Below are positions 57,629-64,000 of a stretch of DNA of 64,000 nt, piece by piece. Location: assembly GCA_029204045.2 (NCBI GenBank), contig CM055077.1:18180584-18244583 (forward strand), in the 5' to 3' direction. Position numbers and translations under genes: made by a program. The notes below the pieces were generated by a model. That model saw only the letters and a list, made by a program, of their open reading frames with translations. It was not told where the DNA came from and did no database searches. The stretch is from Tillandsia leiboldiana. Lineage: Eukaryota; Streptophyta; Magnoliopsida; Poales; Bromeliaceae. Each line of letters opens with the position of its first letter. Position 1 is the stretch's first letter.

Positions 57629-58571
57629 TCTTCTTTTTGAAATCTTTGCTTAGGATAGGTTTTGTATTTGTTTTTGTTTTGTTCATTATCTATGTTCATA
57701 CATAGGACATTAATTGAGCATAAATCATAATTGACTTTAATTGCATCTTTTCGCACATTTAGAAATTTATTACGCTTTTGCCATCATAATATTTCACTGT
57801 TGCAATGATCATTTATGTTAATTAAATCATCTTCTAAAGTGATCAAGGTCAATTTCACTCTCTCTATGATCTCTTGGTATAGTCATTATCTTATTTGACT
57901 GCTTAGTCGAGTATGAAATCGAGATCAATATTTGGTTGAATACTTTATATCTTAAATAATTGATAGCCAATTGAGGGGGAGTCTTAGAAAAGGTAAAATG
58001 CTCAAAAGATGTGGAAAGAGTTACATCCCAATGAGGAGTGTGAAAACTACCACCACATGGAGGAAATAGCTACCACCTCGGTCGTCCGAGTATTGTGTGC
58101 AGCTACCACATGTATACCAAGCATGGTTGTTCAAATTTTTGATTAAGTAAAATGCATGTTGAAATATTTGACTCTGTCAAATTTCAAGGTTGGTATAAGG
58201 TGGTTTTTTTAAAGAAAGATGCTCAAAGAGCCACTCTCTTCAACAGATTGTCTAGATACATTATCTATTATATTTGGGATTTCAAACATCTATTGATCTT
58301 TGTATTTCATCTTCTTTACTGAATTGATGATTTGATAAAGGCATTACTCATAAGATCAAGTTAGATGTAATTGAAGGTGTTCAACTTTAAGGGATTTAAT
58401 TTTTGTAAATTTTCGTTTCATTTTTGGATATTATTGATAGATTTGGCATAATCTAATTCTTGTTGTATGAAACGATGATTTTTGTTTAAAGTTGATACAC
58501 ATTTGCGCTTACAATCTTTTTCTGGTTTTTCTTGAATTTCTCTGAAATTTTCTAAAGAAAAAGTTGGGGCC
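57629..58571 (+). other. Noncoding stretch after pol with polypurine-like tract
   Basis: No ORF. GAGGGGGAG at 57973-57981 has the form of a copia polypurine tract but no LTR follows. Around 58045-58110 the phrase 'ctaccac..catg' occurs three times. Additional polypurine-like tracts are a known feature of Sireviruses. Confidence 0.65.
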
Positions 58572-58739
58572 GATCCGGATCGGGCTAGATGATCCGGATC
58601 CCGAACGCAGGAATTCTTCTGCGGGCTGACGATCCGGATTGTATCTGCCGATCCGGATCCCGAACGCAGTTTCTCACTGCGGGTAGCCGATCCGGATCGC
58701 AGTTATGAACTGATCCGGATCGCGGCTAGGTTTTATAAA
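58572..58739 (+). promoter_or_regulatory. Candidate internal promoter: palindrome pairs and TATA motif
   Basis: ATCCGGAT cores start at 58573, 58592, 58632, 58651, 58690 and 58713, so they are 19, 40, 19, 39 and 23 bases apart. Pairs of about two helical turns separated by about four match the LTR array. The second member of the first two pairs continues as CCCGAACGCAG, like the LTR second sites. TATAAA follows at 58734-58739, about 540 bases before the envelope-like ATG. Promoter activity is inferred. Confidence 0.6.
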
Positions 58740-58856
58740 GAACGAAAGGGGTTTTTGATTTCTTTACTCCAATCTTTTGTTCCAAAGTTTCCAGAGCCTC
58801 TCTCTCTAGATTTCATCATTCCTGGAAGCTTTCAAACTCAAGTTCTTCAACTCCAA

Positions 58857-59240
58857 GTAAGTTTTATTGATCAAAATCTCGGTTTTTCACCGTTTTTCTC
58901 TTTTCCTCCTCAAACGTGATGAATTTCTTGGATCAACTTTGTTTGTGGATGGTTTTTGATTAAATTTCTTTTGAAATAAGAACTCTGGGTAGATTAGTTT
59001 TGATTATATGCTAGGTATTCTTCTGATTAACGGATTTTTAGGCTTCGATTTCTAAAATTTCGGTTTTAGGGCATATAATAAGGATTTTCGAAAATCATGC
59101 AATTGATCTATTTTTAAAAGTCCTTTTGCAAAACTAATTTGATTCTTAGCTTCTCTACATGATAATGATTCTTTGGGTACAATTTTTCAATCTTTGAAAA
59201 TTAACAATTTTTCATGTGTTCTTGAGTTGGTTTTTCACAG
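58857..59240 (+). other. Possible intron in the leader of the envelope-like ORF
   Basis: GTAAGT at 58857-58862 is a strong donor, and TTTTTCACAG at 59231-59240 a strong acceptor. The 384 bases between are T-rich like plant introns. After the acceptor the reading frame into the ATG at 59274 is open (33 bases). The acceptor could also serve a donor in the 5' LTR leader, for example GTAAGT near 39275 in copy A. Confidence 0.5.
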
Positions 59241-59273
59241 GACAATTTCTCTAAACTTAAAGCACTAGAATCA

Positions 59274-60680
59274 ATGGCACTCTCTTGGTTAATCCTTCTC
59301 CTGGTCTCAATGGTACACACTCGCCCAACAAATAAACTAAAGAGAGCCAAGAACCTCCAACAAAAAGGAGAATTTGTCGAGGTCAGTGACACAGAGGTAG
59401 ACTGTCATGAGGTTGACTGGGCGGCATTGACGGATGATGATGACTCAATGTATGAACAAGAACCGTCTGATGATTCAAGGAGAAAGGCGTCTGTTAAATC
59501 AAAAGAAAAGGCAACTAAGGAACCAGGAAAAGCATCAATGGCAGCACCAACCATCTCCATGAAAAGAAAGAGAATAACTAGACGCTGTGGGCTACGACAG
59601 GACATTAATATTGACACGCCGATAGCTCCTGACTCCCCACATCGCTTGGAAGAAGTATTCGTTAACACTGATCGTCTTCGAGCCTTTGCACATCGCGAAT
59701 GCATTGGTGAAAGGCATGTTAACATTGAGGCTCTGCAAGGTCACTCCCCTGAGTTTGGTCTTCTGATTGAACAAGCAAACCTTATTCAAGTATGTCGTTT
59801 CCCAGAAACTCTTGGCTACTGTTTGCATCATGTGAGGACCTTCTATACTAATGCACGGCATCTTCGAGAGTTTGAGAACGGTCCTATGGAGTTCTACACG
59901 AATATCCAAGGCACAAGGTTTAAGATTACTCCACAATTGATTGGCGAGGTTTTGGGAATGGAAGCCAGCAAGAAAGGAGTTCACTACTTGAAGGGGGTAA
60001 TTTTGACAAACACATTATGGCGAAAAGTTATAGAGGGAATTTGTCTCGAGGGAACACAATCAACCGAAAAATCTGTTCGATCTAAAGAACTTCGTCTTGA
60101 ATATCGCTTCTTAAACTTCATCACATGTTACAATATACTTCCAAATATGCAGACAAAGGTTGTGAGATGGGACCGGTTGTTGTTTTTGTATCTCATAGGA
60201 CATCCATCAGAGGCAACGGCATTGAATATCAACATTCCGTACATTATCTGGAATAGAATGACGCGATATGTTGAGCATCCTCATCCCACTGAGAGAATTC
60301 CATTTCCCTTGATTATAATGAGGATTTTAAAGAAATTTCAGGTTGACATTACTTCAACAACTTATCATCAATGTCTGAGCATGATAGATGAGTCTACCAT
60401 TGTCAAATCCCTCCATAAGTTGCCGCATGTCACTCCAGTTCCTGCATCTGGAACGAAGCACAGTACAAGCACTGCCGCATCACCATCTCGACAAGCACCC
60501 GGCACAGATGATGAAGCATCAATAACATCGATTATCAGGGAACAACAGCGACTATCTGTTAAGCAAGAACAAGTTTTGAAGGAACAACAAAGAATTACCA
60601 ATGAGCTTGAGATTACCACGGCAGCTCACATTACCATAACGAAGAAGATCAATTCAATGGATGCGAAAGATACTCTCTAA
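59274..60680 (+). CDS. Sirevirus envelope-like ORF (third ORF)
   Basis: 468 codons, open throughout. Sireviruses often carry such an ORF after pol; its role is unknown and 'envelope-like' refers to position. Residues 1-12 are hydrophobic (MALSWLILLLVS), like a short signal anchor, followed by a second Met at 13 (MVHTRPTNKLKRAK), which may be the true start. Residues about 30-95 are acidic then basic. About 130-340 resemble the 'putative plant transposon protein' domain found in many plant elements (ENGPMEFYTNIQGTRFKITP...IGEVLGM). The C-terminus (about 415-465) is a Gln/Glu-rich coiled coil. No clear membrane-spanning segment is seen beyond the N-terminus. It lies 1.65 kb after the pol stop, behind the internal palindrome array. 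Confidence 0.82.
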   Translation: MALSWLILLLVSMVHTRPTNKLKRAKNLQQKGEFVEVSDTEVDCHEVDWAALTDDDDSMYEQEPSDDSRRKASVKSKEKATKEPGKASMAAPTISMKRKRITRRCGLRQDINIDTPIAPDSPHRLEEVFVNTDRLRAFAHRECIGERHVNIEALQGHSPEFGLLIEQANLIQVCRFPETLGYCLHHVRTFYTNARHLREFENGPMEFYTNIQGTRFKITPQLIGEVLGMEASKKGVHYLKGVILTNTLWRKVIEGICLEGTQSTEKSVRSKELRLEYRFLNFITCYNILPNMQTKVVRWDRLLFLYLIGHPSEATALNINIPYIIWNRMTRYVEHPHPTERIPFPLIIMRILKKFQVDITSTTYHQCLSMIDESTIVKSLHKLPHVTPVPASGTKHSTSTAASPSRQAPGTDDEASITSIIREQQRLSVKQEQVLKEQQRITNELEITTAAHITITKKINSMDAKDTL

Positions 60681-61513
60681 GATGGGTTGCACAAGCTCTG
60701 AAAACTCAGATTCTGACAACTGATTACTTTTGACTCATTTTTTTCCTTTTGTGCAGGATTACGATTTTAGGATTTAGCTTTATACTTACTTTAGCTTAGT
60801 TCTCAGGTTTTACGTTTTATTGGAACTTTTCACTCTCCTAACATTTCGTAGTCTTAACTACATTTTGGCTTTGTTTTGTGACAAAAAGGGGGAGAGAGTT
60901 AGAGAGAACTTTGAACAATGAATGATGAAATATCAAGGTAAGTATGATCTCTACAATGAATGATGGAACATCAAGGTAAGGGAACTTGAACAATGATTGT
61001 GAAAATCTTTCTGATGAAGATTTTGTATACATCAAGGTAAGTATCTCTTCAACTTCAACTTTGGTTTTCATCTTGTGTTTGTTTGCATGTCTCGACTAAC
61101 TATTCGACTAACTATTTGGGCATGTAATATAACTAACAAGTTGATGTTGGACTAACATTGTGTGACATTTGGTTTTTGAATGCATAGAAGATATGTTGGT
61201 TTTTGACTATGATTCTCTTACATATCTGAATTCTCAAATGTCATGATGATTAGATAAACTCTATCTCTGTACTAGGTTTTGTATGCTAAATATTTTTGAG
61301 GTATCTAACGATCTCTTGTTGTCAAGAATGATTTCTTTGTGCAGAGAGTACAGATGTCTAAGTCTAGAGTCTGTTTTAGGAGTTTATCTCATGTTTTTAA
61401 ATTTTTGGATCTCCATTGTAAATTTTTGTTGTATGGTGATAGCAACAAAAATATCTTTTTGAATTTTCTTTAGTGGATCTGTGTTTTGTCACGAAACCGC
61501 CAAAGGGGGAGAT
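60681..61513 (+). other. Noncoding stretch with donor-like repeats and two polypurine tracts
   Basis: AAAAAGGGGGAGAGAG from 60883 is a second polypurine-like tract. Three repeats containing ATCAAGGTAAG follow, with GT at 60938, 60976 and 61037; each is a near-perfect plant splice donor. The tract AAAGGGGGAGA (61502-61512) touches the 3' LTR and is the functional plus-strand primer. Confidence 0.7.
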
Positions 61514-62870
61514 TGTTACGGAATTTGAGTTGGCGTAGCTTCGTGAAAGTCTCAAGTCTTGAAGATTGAAGGTGAAGAAAGTTGGATCATTTAACTCAAT
61601 CTCAAGAAAGAAGAATTCAAAAGGATCAGGTATGTTTAACTAAAGATTTTGTGTGATCCGAATACTTCTTGTAGTGTAGAAACACTTGGAAGAATCTTTC
61701 ATTGCATAAAAATCAAAAACTGGACTTGGGACATGTTCAGGATCCGGATCAGGTTGTTCGATCCGGATCCCGAAGGTGGTTCGTTCATACACCAGTTCAA
61801 TCCGGATCGTAGCCTCTTGATCCGGATCCCGAACACTTAGTTTACCATCTTCCTTGAACGATCCGGATCAGGCTTCGCAATCCGGATCCCGAACGTTGAT
61901 GTTTGGTGAACTGTATGAACGATCTGGATCAAGCACTTCGATCCGGATCCCGAACCTTCGTTTTTCTGGAACTGGCTGACTCGTTACGACGATCCGGATC
62001 ACAGCTAGTCCGATCCGGATCGCCGTCCGTAAAATTTCCAGAAATGTTAGGTTTTTGATTCTTATCTCCTTCCTAGGGTTTCTAACCTATAAATAGACCC
62101 TATGACTCTTCTTTTAGGGTTAATCCAAAAAGAGGCCGAAAAGAACTATAGCCGTCATTTTCATATATCATCTTTTACGGCTCTAGATCCACATATAGAG
62201 AAGAAAGGAAATCATTAGAGAATACTCTATGTTTCTTCATCTATATTGATTAGTTTGATTCTAGGTTTTCATACTCACATCTTGAGTTGAATCAAACTAA
62301 TGAATACTTAGATGGTATTTCCGATCTATCTTTGATCTAAGTATTCGGCGGATCATCACCACCCAAAACAACGATTTACCCCAAAAATCGGCGCGTGGAT
62401 TCGCGTGTCCTTGTGGATTCAAGGTTCAACCGCTCTCGTGGATTCGGAGCGAGGCACGTTCGTGGATTCGAAGGGTGCTATTGGGTGAAGACCGTGGATT
62501 CGGTCGGACGTCGTGGATTCGACGTTGGACGCCGTGGATTCGGCGTTGGGCGCAGATCGTGGATTCGAGAAGCGTCGCGGAGCGAGCGGAGAAGATCCTC
62601 TAGGAGCGTATGGAAAAGGTTGAGTCGTAAGTGTGTACGGTAAATCACCTTGTACGTGTTTTAATTCTAGTGGATTTCTGCCGTGTTATCGGTCCCGTGG
62701 TTTTTTACTCCGGTGATGGAGTTTTTCACGTAAAAATCTTGCGTATTATTTTTATTTCCGCATTGGGTTTTTATCGCAACGATTTTTTGAGTGTTTATGC
62801 GTTTACACCTATTCACCCCCCTCTAGGTGTTTTTTCCCCTATTTAGATCCGTATTACATATAACCCAACA
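61514..62870 (+). repeat. Sirevirus 3' LTR, copy B, 1357 bp
   Basis: TGTTACGG ... CCCAACA, flanked by GGTTT. It is the cleanest 3' LTR in the window. Differences from 38166-39522 are the T of GATCTGG near 61924, A for G in ACTCACATC near 62277, and T for C in GTTTTTCACG near 62725. TATAAATA at 62088-62095. Confidence 0.93.
62391..62568 (+). promoter_or_regulatory. Stem-loop array in the 3' LTR
   Basis: All eight TGGATT loops and their stems are identical to 39043-39220. The same array begins at 49408 and 52014 in the other two LTRs. Confidence 0.72.
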
Positions 62871-64000
62871 GGTTTCCCCCCTTGACCCGAATTGGGTTTT
62901 CTTGATTTTTCCTCTATAAATTGGCCCTTTGTGCTGCCATTTTGGTACTTTTGGAGAATTTTTCTTGGGGCCTCCTTCGACAGAGAAAAATTTCATCAAG
63001 TCTTCTACACTTCTAGGAGTTTTGGAGGATTTTTGGAGATCGGTTCATTAGTTTCTTCCTCGACTCCGCGAGCTTCGACGTTCCTCCGATTGCGGTTTTA
63101 TTCATCGACGTTTCGTCCGCGGACTGCCCAGAGCTAACCCCTTGGATATTTTTGCGGATTTTTTGTTCTAGATCTTCATGACTAGTAGGCCTTCGACTTT
63201 TGTATTTATTATTCCTCTCCGTTTTGAGTTTTTATGGGAGTTCTCGCAGAATCTTTAGACTCATTTTTGTGCTGTGATTTTTATTGGACGGCGGGGGAGT
63301 TTTTATGCTTTTTCTCAGCCGTTTGTTGGCGGAATTGGACGTTTAAGGACTCGATCTCCATCTAGACTTCGAGAGGAACGCAACCGTACCTTTCTTGGAT
63401 TTTTTGGAAGGCATTTCGTAGGTGAACTTTTCCTGTCTTTGGAGTTGTATGACAAGGTTTTGGTGCTGGAATCTATATTTGAACTCATCGCGACTTTCGG
63501 CTTTGTTTTACAGTTTTTGTTGGGATTTTGGTCTTGAGCTGAGAAAGTAAAAGTTGGGACTCCTTCTTATGATCAAGGTGAGCATCTTTTTTTTATGATT
63601 CTGGGTGAAAATTGTGTACAGTTTGGCTTCTACACTCCGTCGTTGCGCACGCTGATTTTAGCATTGGACTATTCGGGCAGCGCTTGGTGTTTTGAGCATC
63701 GCCGTTCATCCGGGAGGAGTTATTTAGAGTTTCTTGGTTCGTTGGAACCGTGAGAACCTAAGGAACGCACACGTTCAGTTTCAGCTTAATCAGACTACGG
63801 ATCAGCATGTTCCAGGTGGGTTGGATTTCCGCCAAAATTAGCGGGCAGCGTACTAATTCTATGACTTCGTAAGCATGCATGTTAAGAAATGTACTCCTTT
63901 TGTGGACTAAGATGCAAGCATATATGATAGAATTAGCAAATTGATTATTTCTCGTGATAATAAAATATTGGAACCTTGACTAGCACCCCATCATATGTTT
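62871..64000 (+). repeat. Right part of the third gypsy LTR family
   Basis: It starts with the target duplication GGTTT and has TATAAA at 62915-62920. Towards the end the block 'TTGGAACCTTGACTAGCACCCC' (63968 on) matches 6772 and 9953 in the other two families. The LTR continues beyond the window. The small ORFs in it are not conserved. Confidence 0.8.

Larger units (their letters stand above)
51149..62870 (+). mobile_element. Ty1/copia Sirevirus, copy B (probable duplicate of copy A)
   Basis: Full structure with the same flanks and the same GGTTT target duplication (51144-51148 and 62871-62875) as copy A, so it is the same insertion and not a second one. Indels are dense from the N gap to about 54500 and rare after that. 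The right-hand half gives the best view of pol, the envelope-like ORF and the 3' LTR. Confidence 0.93.

Noticed and set aside
38166..62870. Two independent Sirevirus insertions or a true tandem duplication
   Set aside because: Both copies have the same flanks, GGTTT duplication and LTR-specific bases, and an N gap lies exactly at the junction. Unmerged contig overlap is simpler; only reads can settle it.

Overview
This window is intergenic, transposon-built DNA from a flowering plant genome. I see no host protein gene, rRNA, tRNA or CRISPR array. The evidence for a plant is the type of element: Ty3/gypsy elements with ~4 kb LTRs (Del/Tekay-like), a Ty1/copia Sirevirus with an envelope-like third ORF, solo LTRs with 5-bp target duplications, and a hAT-type MITE with an 8-bp target duplication. 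The species cannot be told from the sequence.

Layout. 1-8643: a gypsy element that keeps gag but has lost all of pol (TR-GAG type), with 3950-bp LTRs. It is inserted in the LTR of a second family, whose 3' part is 8644-11792. 11793-12272: tandem repeats, then a 100-N gap. 12373-25191: the same locus again. 25130-26992: degenerate AT-rich repeats. 26998-28090: solo LTR. 28378-36120: a decayed minus-strand gypsy element, interrupted by a 4034-bp solo LTR (30311-34344) and a hAT MITE (35406-35909). 36121-38165: fragments of two more LTRs. 38166-49940: a Sirevirus inserted in the promoter of one of those LTRs. A second 100-N gap follows (50599-50698). 50699-63495: the same Sirevirus locus again. 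63496-64000: continuation of the host LTR.

Both N gaps are followed by a 'rewind' of about 12.8 kb. The repeated blocks carry the same insertion junctions and target duplications, and single-base indels pile up next to the gaps. Two unmerged overlapping contig ends are the simplest explanation, not real tandem duplications. The cleaner half of each element lies away from its gap.

Most interesting signals. (1) The Sirevirus leader (R/U5) holds eight consecutive small stem-loops with one invariant loop (TGGATT) and different, compensating stems. (2) Four diverged gypsy LTR families carry the exact unit CCAAT-N9/10-CACG, the ER-stress (unfolded protein response) element ERSE-I, usually in several copies upstream of the TATA box. 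(3) The helically spaced palindrome pairs of the Sirevirus LTR promoter recur inside the element, just before a TATA motif, a possible intron and the envelope-like ORF. This suggests an internal promoter. (4) An unrelated palindrome elsewhere in the window shows the same pair spacing.
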